Source: Neptunicoccus cionae (GTDB lineage Bacteria > Pseudomonadota > Alphaproteobacteria > Rhodobacterales > Rhodobacteraceae). From it: DNA of 64,000 bases. This document shows, piece after piece, positions 26,815 to 34,851 of this stretch; position 1 is the first letter of the stretch, and the number at the start of each line of letters is the position of its first letter. The notes beneath the pieces were generated by a model. The model was not told the DNA's origin. It did not search any database and saw only the letters and a program-made list of their open reading frames with translations. The position numbers and the translations under genes are program-made. The stretch is from positions 62,001 to 126,000 of the forward strand of contig NZ_BMKA01000006.1 of NCBI RefSeq assembly GCF_014643735.1, written 5' to 3'.

Positions 26815-27231
26815 ATGTTCAAAATACGCCAGACAGCTCCCACCTTTTTCGCCGCTCTTCTTGTGGCAACCACCGCTTTTGCCAATGAACCCCAAGAGCG
26901 CACGGACACCACTGCCCTGTGGTTTGAATCCTGGGGCAGCCTGAGCAATGCGACGCTGGTGGTGTCTGGACCGGATGGATTTATCACCAATATCGTGGCG
27001 GAAAAAGGCACCCCGCGGTTTTACCTGCGCGATGCGGCGCCGGTGACAGACGGGGTCTACCGCTATGAACTGACCGCCGCCACCACCGAGAAAATCAAAC
27101 TGCGCAACCAACTGAACAACGGACGCGGTGAGAACCAGAAGGACGAGATCGCCAAACCCTTCCAAATGGGCGGCAGCTTTGTTGTCTCGCGCGGGGTGAT
27201 CACCAAACAAGAAGACATCGTCGAAGAATAA
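26815..27231 (+). CDS. Exported protein of unknown function, candidate T2SS-associated
   Basis: A 138-residue protein. A signal peptide (TFFAALLVATTAFA) is cleaved near residue 23. The mature part (about 115 residues) is predicted beta-rich, with SWGSLSNATLVVSGPDGF and DGVYRYELTAAT suggesting an immunoglobulin-like or carbohydrate-binding sandwich. No cysteines are present. It is followed after 55 bases by a larger exported fibre-like protein, and the two look like a pair. No family name recognised. Confidence 0.6.
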   Translation: MFKIRQTAPTFFAALLVATTAFANEPQERTDTTALWFESWGSLSNATLVVSGPDGFITNIVAEKGTPRFYLRDAAPVTDGVYRYELTAATTEKIKLRNQLNNGRGENQKDEIAKPFQMGGSFVVSRGVITKQEDIVEE

Positions 27232-27252
27232 CCGCATAATACCATTCAAAAA

Positions 27253-27277
27253 GGGGTGCGAGCCCCGTAAACGGGAG
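27253..27277 (+). promoter_or_regulatory. Two mutually exclusive short hairpins over a ribosome-binding site
   Basis: GGGG (27253-27256) can pair with CCCC (27263-27266), or CCCG (27264-27267) can pair with CGGG (27272-27275). The second pairing would cover the GGGAG ribosome-binding site (27273-27277) of the gene at 27287. Stems are only four pairs each, so a regulatory role is speculative. Confidence 0.25.
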
Positions 27278-27286
27278 TTTTAAAAA

Positions 27287-28462
27287 ATGCTTTTACTGAG
27301 AACCACCGCCGCCGCCTTTGCACTGGGCGTGACCGGTCTGGCTGGAACCGCCTCTGCGGACATTCAGCATCTGGATGATGTAATTATCGATGGCAGCCTT
27401 TGTGTCGGGCAGGACTGTGTCAACGGAGAGTCCTTTGGCTTTGACACAGTTCGCCTGAAGGAAAACAACCTGCGGCTTCATTTCAATGATACCTCCACTT
27501 CCGCAAGCTTTCCCAGCAATGACTGGCGGCTGACCGCCAATGACAGCTCCAATGGCGGTGGAAATTACTTCGCGATTGAAGATGCCACGGCCGGCAGAAC
27601 GCCTTTCAGGGTAGAAGCCGGCGCCCGCAGCAATGCGCTTTATGTCGATGACGGCGGCCGGATCGGTGTGGGCACATCCACACCAGTGGCCAATATTCAT
27701 ACAAAAATCGGAAACACACCCACCTTGCGTCTGGAACAAGACGGCTCGTCCGGCTTTACCGCACAAACATGGGATCTGGCTGGCAACGAAGCCAACTTCT
27801 TTGTTCGTGATGTCACAAACGGCAGCCAACTGCCGTTCCGCATTCAACCAGGCGCGGACTCAAACTCGCTTTACATCGCTTCTGACAATGATGTGGGTAT
27901 CGGGACGAGCAGTCCGAGTGCGCCGCTACACATCAGGCGTACAAACAGCACAGCCAGTCTGATGATCGAAGACACGGGCACGAGTTTTAACCCTATGGTG
28001 GAATTGGTCCAGGGTAACAGCCCTCGCATCCGCTTTGACAACTCAACCGCTGACAATGCACCCACCGGCGGTGGAACAAACCTTACAGCAGAGTGGGATA
28101 TCGGTCTTGCTTCTGATCATAAATTTCTCTTCCGCAGCATCCAGGAAAATGCAAACGTGGTAACAATTGACCACGCGGGAGACATGACAATCACAGGAGC
28201 GCTCACGACAGGTGGCGGAACTTGTGGCGGTGGTTGTGACCGTGTCTTTGATGCCGAATACGAATTGCCGACAATATCGGATCATGCTGCTGTCATGTGG
28301 GAAAACGGTTACCTGCCAAATGTTGGCCCCACCAAAGAGAATACACCGATCAATGTTTCGGACAAACTCGGTCGTATGCTCAATGAGCTGGAGCACGCAC
28401 ATATCTATATCGCGGAACTCCATGAGCGTTTGGAAACACTCGAGTCAAAACTGACTAAATAA
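27287..28462 (+). CDS. Exported tail-fibre-like repeat protein with C-terminal coiled coil
   Basis: A 391-residue protein. A signal peptide (TAAAFALGVTGLAGTASA) ends near residue 25. Two repeats have the tail-fibre signature, IGVGTSTPVANIHT (about 125) and VGIGTSSPSAPLHI (about 205). Near residue 310 comes a glycine/cysteine element, GGGTCGGGCD, then a distinctive C-terminus (DHAAVMWENGYLPNVGP...) ending in a coiled coil. This layout resembles phage tail-fibre and secreted adhesin proteins, but a canonical S74 chaperone domain is not evident. It probably acts outside the cell, perhaps exported by the T2SS encoded nearby. Confidence 0.6.
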   Translation: MLLLRTTAAAFALGVTGLAGTASADIQHLDDVIIDGSLCVGQDCVNGESFGFDTVRLKENNLRLHFNDTSTSASFPSNDWRLTANDSSNGGGNYFAIEDATAGRTPFRVEAGARSNALYVDDGGRIGVGTSTPVANIHTKIGNTPTLRLEQDGSSGFTAQTWDLAGNEANFFVRDVTNGSQLPFRIQPGADSNSLYIASDNDVGIGTSSPSAPLHIRRTNSTASLMIEDTGTSFNPMVELVQGNSPRIRFDNSTADNAPTGGGTNLTAEWDIGLASDHKFLFRSIQENANVVTIDHAGDMTITGALTTGGGTCGGGCDRVFDAEYELPTISDHAAVMWENGYLPNVGPTKENTPINVSDKLGRMLNELEHAHIYIAELHERLETLESKLTK

Positions 28463-28482
28463 TCAATACAGCTCTGTATTGA
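28463..28482 (+). terminator. Stem-loop directly after the fibre-like gene
   Basis: TCAATACAG and CTGTATTGA form a nine-base-pair stem around CT (two-base spacer, so the tip pair will open). It begins at the first base past the stop and is followed by TTTAAAATTCTT. A second hairpin lies just beyond it. Confidence 0.55.
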
Positions 28483-28495
28483 TTTAAAATTCTTC

Positions 28496-28523
28496 AATGG
28501 CCTGGTAGGATTATCAGGCCATT
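28496..28523 (+). terminator. Second stem-loop, probable transcription terminator
   Basis: AATGGCCTG and CAGGCCATT form a perfect nine-base-pair stem with a ten-base loop, followed by TTCCTT. With the hairpin at 28463 it makes a double barrier between the fibre-like gene and the sulfotransferase gene. Confidence 0.55.
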
Positions 28524-28549
28524 TTCCTTGGGAGGTATTGGAAACCTTT

Positions 28550-29326
28550 ATGTCGCGTAGTCTTTTTATTGTCGGCGCTGGACGGAACGGTACCAGTATG
28601 ACCGCTGGATTGTTTCGGAATTGCGGGCTCTATATGGGGGAAAACCTGCATGCGCCTTCTATCGAGAATCCGCGAGGGTATTTTGAGTCTCCGAAAATAA
28701 ACACACTCAACAACCAAATACTCGGAGCATATAATCCCGCACGCGAAACCATATCGGGTTTGGGTTATCGGCACGACAGCCCTGGAACAGGAAGCGGCTG
28801 GCTTTCCAGAATTCCTTTGGAAACCAGATTACACGCATCTCCGGAACAACAGGCCGAGATCACCAAAATTACGACTCGGACGCCCTTTTGCCTGAAAGAC
28901 ACCCGATTTTGCTACCTGCTTCACCTGTGGCGCATGAATGTGCCCGATAGCCGGATGATATGTGTTTTCCGCCCGCCTTCGGTCTCTGTTACCAGTGTCC
29001 TAAAGTCATGCAGAACGCGCCCCTATCTCTATGATATGGCCATCAGTGTTAATCAGGCCTTCGAGCTTTGGACCCTTATGTACAGTCATATATTGCAGCA
29101 CCAGTCCCAACACGGAGAATGGTTCTTTGTGAATTATGAAGATATTCTGAACCAAAGCGCGTTGCCCGCACTGGAGGAATTTACCGGGTATACACCGGAT
29201 GCCCAGTTCCCGGATCGAATCTATAACAGGACACAACCTGAATACGAAGTTCCATCCGCTGCTTCAGACGTTTTTGAAGCTCTAAAGAACCAAGCAGAAA
29301 TCTCACGCAGCCGGTTCAGTGCCTAA
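28550..29326 (+). CDS. Sulfotransferase-like protein 3
   Basis: A 258-residue protein starting MSRSLFIVGAGRNGTSMTAG, with GAGRNGTSM as the PAPS-binding loop. FCLKDTRFCYLLHLW (about 114) and MICVFRPPSVSVTSVL (about 138) fit the second strand-helix and PAPS 3'-phosphate site. GRNGTSM is the form seen in distant sulfotransferase-fold proteins, so sulfotransfer is not certain. ATG 28550 is chosen over a TTG at 28538 that is only two bases from the GGGAGG element. It converges on the next gene with a 24-base overlap at the 3' ends. Confidence 0.62.
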   Translation: MSRSLFIVGAGRNGTSMTAGLFRNCGLYMGENLHAPSIENPRGYFESPKINTLNNQILGAYNPARETISGLGYRHDSPGTGSGWLSRIPLETRLHASPEQQAEITKITTRTPFCLKDTRFCYLLHLWRMNVPDSRMICVFRPPSVSVTSVLKSCRTRPYLYDMAISVNQAFELWTLMYSHILQHQSQHGEWFFVNYEDILNQSALPALEEFTGYTPDAQFPDRIYNRTQPEYEVPSAASDVFEALKNQAEISRSRFSA

Positions 29327-30193
29327 GGCCGCTTGCAACGCCTCAAGCCCTCGCAAATCCCGAAGCACGCGCCCAGTTTCAAGATCCGCCTTAAGCATAT
29401 CCTGCGATGGCAGAGCATCGCGTAATGGCAGTTCGATCCCGCCGGCCTGTTCCATCCGGTGCCAGCGCCGCCAGTGCCAGCCGGTCATCTTTCCAAGATT
29501 CTTGTGATTGAGAAATGCAGCACCGCCCTGCACCACTTTTCGTTCAAATTGAGCGGCAGAGCGGACCGGATAGTGATAAATGACCATTTCTGCCTCGGCC
29601 TTGGTCACGTCTGACACAAATTGCGCGTTATGGTTTCCCATACCGATCCCGCCAAATCCTTCAGCCCGAAAAATAACTTTCGGCGGCAGATTCATATAAA
29701 AATAGGGACAGGGCAGATTATCCGCGTAGATATCGTCGATCGGCGGGCGGGCAACAGGATCTGCCACACGGTAGACCAGCCCTTGCGCCCAGCCCCCCTC
29801 AGGAGGAGGCGCATCATGGGCAAAGACCATATTGCGCCGTGTCACATTCAGGATATGTGCTGGCGTGCGCGTCAGTTCCGCTTTGAGATCATTGTCCTGC
29901 GTCAACCAGAACTCATCCGCATCATTGCTAAAAATCCAGTCCGCCTTCAAACGGTCTTTCGCCTGAAAGATTGCTTGATTAACCCAAGTAGATTGCGCGT
30001 AATCTCGGCCTGGCTCGTCAACAATAGTTATCGGAGCCTGCCCTACCAAATCAGCCAGAATATCTCGTGTGCCGTCGACCGATCCATTATCAATGGCAAT
30101 CACGTGATCCACACCACAGGCCAGGTGAAACGCGATGTTCTGACGGACAATATCCGCTTCATCCCTAACCAATAAAATCATTACCAATTTCAT
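29303..30193 (-). CDS. Glycosyltransferase, GT2-related (Glyco_tranf_2_4 type)
   Basis: A 296-residue protein. KLVMILLVRDEADIVRQNI opens the fold, AIDNGSVDGTRDIL holds the nucleotide-sugar binding segment and SNDADEFW (about 95) is the DxD metal site. The C-terminal part (about 200-280) has MVIYHYPVRS, a feature of this group. ATG 30193 is chosen because GGAG lies eight bases upstream; a GTG/TTG extension further up adds no conserved residues. A 24-base 3' overlap with the sulfotransferase gene means both mRNAs share antisense ends. Confidence 0.78.
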   Translation of the reverse strand: MKLVMILLVRDEADIVRQNIAFHLACGVDHVIAIDNGSVDGTRDILADLVGQAPITIVDEPGRDYAQSTWVNQAIFQAKDRLKADWIFSNDADEFWLTQDNDLKAELTRTPAHILNVTRRNMVFAHDAPPPEGGWAQGLVYRVADPVARPPIDDIYADNLPCPYFYMNLPPKVIFRAEGFGGIGMGNHNAQFVSDVTKAEAEMVIYHYPVRSAAQFERKVVQGGAAFLNHKNLGKMTGWHWRRWHRMEQAGGIELPLRDALPSQDMLKADLETGRVLRDLRGLEALQAALGTEPAA

Positions 30194-30354
30194 AGAATAA
30201 ACTCCAACAAGCATCCACTCTCCGTCTGGGAGGTTTCAAAATTTCCGAAACACCGACGATTCATCGTCGCTCGTGTCTCTATGAACTTGATAATGGTGGC
30301 CTGTAAAGGCTACCTTGAAACGTATTCGAGCAATGGAAAGAAGCCCCCTTAATC

Positions 30355-31083
30355 ATGTCCTCCACTTCAGAACATCTCTCCGGAACCCATTGGGGCAAAG
30401 AAAAAAATGCTTTGGATCAGCTCGGTTACACTGCACCGTTGCCTTTGTCCGAACCGGAACGGGTGGCGGCAGTTCTGGCGGAAAATGCAGATCGCGCAAG
30501 CTACACCCGCAACCCGCACAGCAGTTCTGCTACAGTACGCCATATGCTGTCCGATCCGGGTCTGGTGAAATACGTCACGGCCCTGTGTGGTCCCAATCTC
30601 CGCCTGTGGCGCAGCGCCTTTTTTTCCAAGAGCGAGGGCAGCGGGGAAATCGGCTGGCATCATGACAAACACTTCTTTTCAAATGAAGCTGAAGACATCC
30701 GTCTGGATGAAATCGGCAGCCATTATTCTGTTCTCTTCGGGCTGACCCAGATTGATCAGACCACCGGGATGCTAGAGGTTCTGACAGCAACCCACCAACC
30801 GATGGACGGGTTGGAGCGGGATTCCCGCCCCTATCACAAACGTCCTGCAAACGAACATATTTTGACGGACCTGCCCGATACCGTTCTGTCCAATCGCAGG
30901 CCGATCCCGATCCCCGCCAACAGCTTTCTGATTTTCCATTCAGCCCTGCTGCATCACAGCCTGCCCCACAATGGCGGCGGAGACCGGTTGGGGCTGGCGA
31001 TCCGTCTGGTCGCACCTGATCTGGTCGTTCCCGCAGAACTCGCAGATGCAAAAGATGTCATGTCCTTTCCACCGGCCCCCTGA
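30355..31083 (+). CDS. Phytanoyl-CoA dioxygenase (PhyH)-like protein
   Basis: A 242-residue member of the Fe(II)/2-oxoglutarate-dependent PhyH superfamily. The double-stranded beta-helix is marked by WHHDKH (about 100-105), providing His and Asp ligands, and a LLHHS motif (about 198) providing the distal His, followed by an Arg-containing LAIRLV that could bind 2-oxoglutarate. Such enzymes hydroxylate fatty acyl chains, amino acids or secondary metabolites. Its stop overlaps the next gene's ATG by one base. The substrate cannot be inferred. Confidence 0.72.
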   Translation: MSSTSEHLSGTHWGKEKNALDQLGYTAPLPLSEPERVAAVLAENADRASYTRNPHSSSATVRHMLSDPGLVKYVTALCGPNLRLWRSAFFSKSEGSGEIGWHHDKHFFSNEAEDIRLDEIGSHYSVLFGLTQIDQTTGMLEVLTATHQPMDGLERDSRPYHKRPANEHILTDLPDTVLSNRRPIPIPANSFLIFHSALLHHSLPHNGGGDRLGLAIRLVAPDLVVPAELADAKDVMSFPPAP

Positions 31084-31784
31084 TGATTAATAAAAACAGT
31101 GAAATATGGCTGATCAGCGGAGCGGGTCGGGGAATTGGTCTGGCTATGACCCAAGCACATCTGGAGCGCGGCGGTACCGTCCTTGCCACCTATCGCAACG
31201 CACTGCCCGAAAGCCTCTCCCGCCTTGAAGATAATTACCCAAAACGATTGATCCCGATCCGGTTTGATCAACAGCAAACCCTCACTTCCGACGAGATCGC
31301 GCAATACGTTCCCGGCCCCCTAGATGTCATCGTCCATAATGCCGGGGTCTACGGCCCACGCAACTCCTCTCTGGAAGGGCTTGATTACACGGGGATATTG
31401 AACACGTTCGATACCAACACTCTTGGCGTCCTCCGCGTGAGCGAAGCTTTCCTTCCGTTCATGAAAGATGCCGCAAATCCCAAAATCGCTGCGATTTCCA
31501 GCCTGTTGGGCACTCCCGCTAAAGCAGGGCCAAACGACATGGCCTACCGCCTGTCCAAAGCGGCTCTCAATATGGCGATGCATGTTATGGCAGCCAACGT
31601 TGCACCTCAAAAGATTGCAACCGCCTGTCTGCGACCGGGACATGTGCGCACAGATATGGGCGGTCCCAACGGTGCGATCAGCCCAGATGAAAGCGCCAGC
31701 GCCCTTCTAACCGTTATTGACCAAATGACTTTTTCCGCAAAACCTGTATTCTTGGATCTCACCGGAGAGCCGCTCGCCTGGTAG
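31083..31784 (+). CDS. Short-chain dehydrogenase/reductase
   Basis: A 233-residue SDR. LISGAGRGIGLAM (about 10-22) is the Rossmann TGxxxGxG motif, HNAG (about 84) the NAG element, and YRLSK (about 154-158) the catalytic Tyr/Lys pair. It oxidises or reduces an alcohol/carbonyl with NAD(P). Start codon overlaps the dioxygenase stop (TGATG), which implies co-translation and a shared pathway: hydroxylation followed by oxidation. The permease/ASPIC gene follows 13 bases later. Confidence 0.82.
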   Translation: MINKNSEIWLISGAGRGIGLAMTQAHLERGGTVLATYRNALPESLSRLEDNYPKRLIPIRFDQQQTLTSDEIAQYVPGPLDVIVHNAGVYGPRNSSLEGLDYTGILNTFDTNTLGVLRVSEAFLPFMKDAANPKIAAISSLLGTPAKAGPNDMAYRLSKAALNMAMHVMAANVAPQKIATACLRPGHVRTDMGGPNGAISPDESASALLTVIDQMTFSAKPVFLDLTGEPLAW

Positions 31785-31797
31785 CAATGGAGCCCCC

Positions 31798-34700
31798 ATG
31801 CAAACCCTCGTCACACCGCCTTTTCAGAAACGTGCTTTTTTCACCCTGCTGCTGGTTGTCGTGCTCGCGGTGATTTTCTGGACGCAGTCGCGTTATCCGG
31901 CACTTGATGAGAAGGCGATGATGTCCGGCGCGATCCAGCTGGAAGACTCCCTTAGTTTTGAGGCGAAGTACCCCATTCTGGACTCCATGCCGGTCTGGAA
32001 GAAGATCGGGCTTTCGACGCTGAACTGGATCAACACCAACAAGAAGGGGATGACCTTTGGGCTGTTGTTCGGGGCGGCGATGCTGACGTTTTTTGGATAT
32101 CTGCGCCAGCGCAGTTTCAAGGACGGGTATCTCAACTCTCTGCTCGGGCTGTTCATCGGGGCGCCGCTCGGGGTGTGTGTGAATTGTGCCGCGCCCATTG
32201 CCAAGGGTCTTTATGCGGCGGGAATGCGGGCGGAAACCACGCTGTCGGCCATGGTGGCCTCGCCCACGCTGAATGCGGTGGTGATGACCATGCTGATTTC
32301 CCTGCTGCCGCTTTATATGGTGGTGACAAAAGTGGTGCTAAGCCTGTTTGTCATCCTGATCGCCGTGCCGCTGGTCTGCCGGATGCTGCCGCGCGCCCAG
32401 TTAGAGGTGCCCCCGCCGGTGCCTGCCACCGGGTGGGATCTGCCAGATACGGCCCCCCAAAGCGAACCGTTGCTGGCCGCTTTTTGGGGGTTCGTAAAAG
32501 CCTATGCCGTTAATCTGTGGTTCATCCTGCGCACCACGGTGCCTTTGATGCTGCTGGCGGGGTTTCTCGGGGCGGTTGTGGGCACGTTAATCCCGCCCGA
32601 GACCCTTGAAGGCGTGTCTTTTAGTGTCTTTATCGTCGTGGCTGTGGCCCTTGTGGGGCTGTTCCTGCCGGTGCCGATCGCCTTTGATGTGGTGCTGGCG
32701 GGGGCGTTGCTGTCCGCAGGTCTTGCCCCCGGTTATGTGATGGCGCTGCTGTTCACGCTTGGCATTTTCTCAATCTATTCGTTTTTCATCGTGGCGGGCA
32801 GCATTTCCCTACGCGCCGCCCTGTTGATGAGCGGGGTGATCGTCGTGCTTGGCATCGGGGCGGGGATCGGCGCGCAAAGTTATTACAACTGGCAAAGCAA
32901 ACGGGCGCTGAACATCCTTTTGTCCGAAGATCATAGCACCCCCTTTTCCCTGATCGGTATGGCCCACGCACAGGAAACCACGCAAGGCATCACACTCACC
33001 GCCACGCCCTTCACGCCGCCCTCGCCTGCCGCGGATACCCCCTTCACCCGACTGGAGGGCTGGGAGATCGGGCTCGACAAACCCATCGAGTTCTCCTTTC
33101 AGGATATGTGGCCCCCCTTTTGGGAAGGGCGCAGCCTGTCATCGGGGGATGTGGACGGGGACGGGGATACCGACCTGCTGATCGCCTCTACCTATGAGGG
33201 GCTTTACCTTTATGACAATGACGGCGCGGGGCAATTCACCCGCCGCCCGCTTGACCTTGGCGCGCTGGCATCGGCACCTGTGTTCAATGCCGCTTTGGTG
33301 GATCTGGACGGGGACGGCTGGCTCGATATTTTTGTCACCACCTATCAGCGGGGGAATTTCCTGATCACCAATAACACCGGAGATTTCAGCGCCGCAGGGA
33401 TCACCCCTGTTGCCAACCGCGAGGATGCGATCCTCAGCCTTGCGCTGTCTTTCGGGGATGTGGATCGGGACGGAGACCTCGACGTGGCTTTGGGCAATTG
33501 GGCGGCGGGCTGGTACCGCCGCATCCCGGGCGAGGAATCTCGCAACCGTATTCTGCTGAATGAGGCCGGAACCCTGAACGGCAGCCGTTTCACCGATCTG
33601 CCCGGTATTCCGGGCGAAACCCTGTCGATCCTGTTCAGTGATATCAACGGCGACGGGATCAGCGACCTGCTGGTGGGCAACGATTTTGAAATCCCCGATT
33701 ACTTTTACCTTGGGGATGGCAAGGGCGGCTTTGATGCCATCACTTACGCGCAGAACATCATCCCCCATACCACCACCACAACCATGGCCGTCAAAACCGC
33801 CGATCTGGCCAATGACGGCACGCCGGAAATCTACCTTGCGCAGATTGCGGGGCGCTCTTCGGGGGTGTCTTCGACCCTGAAGATGCAGCCGTTGGAGCAG
33901 TATTGCGACGGGATCAAACGGGCAGAGGACAAGGAAACCTGCGCGCGGAATATGACGATCAAGTCGTGGTATAAATCGGGCAACAACTTTGACCCGACCT
34001 ATGCCGCCCGCTGCGCCACACTGTCAGGGCGCGACCAGCGGGAATGCAAGGGGATGCTGGTGAAGGATCTGGCGATCCAGCAGAATGATCCGGCGGTTTG
34101 TGACCTGATCCCAGCAGACCAGAGCCTTGCCAAAGCCTATTGCAGCGCCCATTTCCGCCCCATCCGCCAACCCACCCAGCCAGAGGCCGACGCCGCGATC
34201 CAGCAGATATTGCGCTCTAATGTGCTGCTGGAACAAAACGGGGCGCAGGGTTTGCGCTTTGAAGACACTGCCCAGACCCGTGGCCTTGATGTGGGCGGCT
34301 GGAGCTGGGACACGAAGATTGCGGATTTTGACAATGACGGGGCGCAGGATGTCTATATCGTCAATGGCACTTGGGTCCCGAATGAGGTCAGCCCCTCAAA
34401 TCTTTTCTTTCACAACCAAGGGGATGGCAGCTTTACCGAAAGCTCTGGTGTCTTCGGGCTAGAAGACTATCTGATGACAGCTGCGGCGACCGCCTTTGAT
34501 CTGGACGGGGACGGTGATCTCGATATGGTCACCCATCCGGTGAACGGCCCGCTAACGGTGTTTCGCAACAACAGTCAGAAGGGCAATGCCATCGCCTTCA
34601 GGCTGGAGGATCGAACCGGAAAGAACCGCTTTGGCATCGGCGCGGTGGTGCGGATCACCGCGCAGGACGGCACCACCCAAAGCCGCGAGCTGCAATTGGG

Positions 34701-34851
34701 CGGTGGCTTCATGTCCTTTGATGCACCAATGGCCCATTTCGGGCTGGGATCACAGACAGGGATTAGTAGCGCCAGCATCCGCTGGCCCGATGGCAGTGAA
34801 AGCAGCCTTGAAGCGCTTGCCGCCGGTGCCACCTATACTGTGTCCCGTTAA
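31798..34851 (+). CDS. Permease fused to FG-GAP/ASPIC-UnbV propeller
   Basis: A 1017-residue protein. Residues about 15-370 hold eight or so membrane helices of a predicted permease (ArsP/UPF0718-like), including the loop GVCVNCAAPIAKG with a CxxC-like cysteine pair. From about 430 come at least six FG-GAP/VCBS-type calcium-binding repeats (GDVDGDGDTD, VDLDGDGWLD, GDVDRDGDLD, SDINGDGISD, ADFDNDGAQD, FDLDGDGDLD). A cysteine-rich insert occurs at about 700-785, and the C-terminus is an ASPIC/UnbV domain (about 940-1005). The propeller would be extracytoplasmic. It is third in the dioxygenase-SDR operon and overlaps the RTX protease gene by four bases at the 3' end. Confidence 0.75.
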   Translation: MQTLVTPPFQKRAFFTLLLVVVLAVIFWTQSRYPALDEKAMMSGAIQLEDSLSFEAKYPILDSMPVWKKIGLSTLNWINTNKKGMTFGLLFGAAMLTFFGYLRQRSFKDGYLNSLLGLFIGAPLGVCVNCAAPIAKGLYAAGMRAETTLSAMVASPTLNAVVMTMLISLLPLYMVVTKVVLSLFVILIAVPLVCRMLPRAQLEVPPPVPATGWDLPDTAPQSEPLLAAFWGFVKAYAVNLWFILRTTVPLMLLAGFLGAVVGTLIPPETLEGVSFSVFIVVAVALVGLFLPVPIAFDVVLAGALLSAGLAPGYVMALLFTLGIFSIYSFFIVAGSISLRAALLMSGVIVVLGIGAGIGAQSYYNWQSKRALNILLSEDHSTPFSLIGMAHAQETTQGITLTATPFTPPSPAADTPFTRLEGWEIGLDKPIEFSFQDMWPPFWEGRSLSSGDVDGDGDTDLLIASTYEGLYLYDNDGAGQFTRRPLDLGALASAPVFNAALVDLDGDGWLDIFVTTYQRGNFLITNNTGDFSAAGITPVANREDAILSLALSFGDVDRDGDLDVALGNWAAGWYRRIPGEESRNRILLNEAGTLNGSRFTDLPGIPGETLSILFSDINGDGISDLLVGNDFEIPDYFYLGDGKGGFDAITYAQNIIPHTTTTTMAVKTADLANDGTPEIYLAQIAGRSSGVSSTLKMQPLEQYCDGIKRAEDKETCARNMTIKSWYKSGNNFDPTYAARCATLSGRDQRECKGMLVKDLAIQQNDPAVCDLIPADQSLAKAYCSAHFRPIRQPTQPEADAAIQQILRSNVLLEQNGAQGLRFEDTAQTRGLDVGGWSWDTKIADFDNDGAQDVYIVNGTWVPNEVSPSNLFFHNQGDGSFTESSGVFGLEDYLMTAAATAFDLDGDGDLDMVTHPVNGPLTVFRNNSQKGNAIAFRLEDRTGKNRFGIGAVVRITAQDGTTQSRELQLGGGFMSFDAPMAHFGLGSQTGISSASIRWPDGSESSLEALAAGATYTVSR

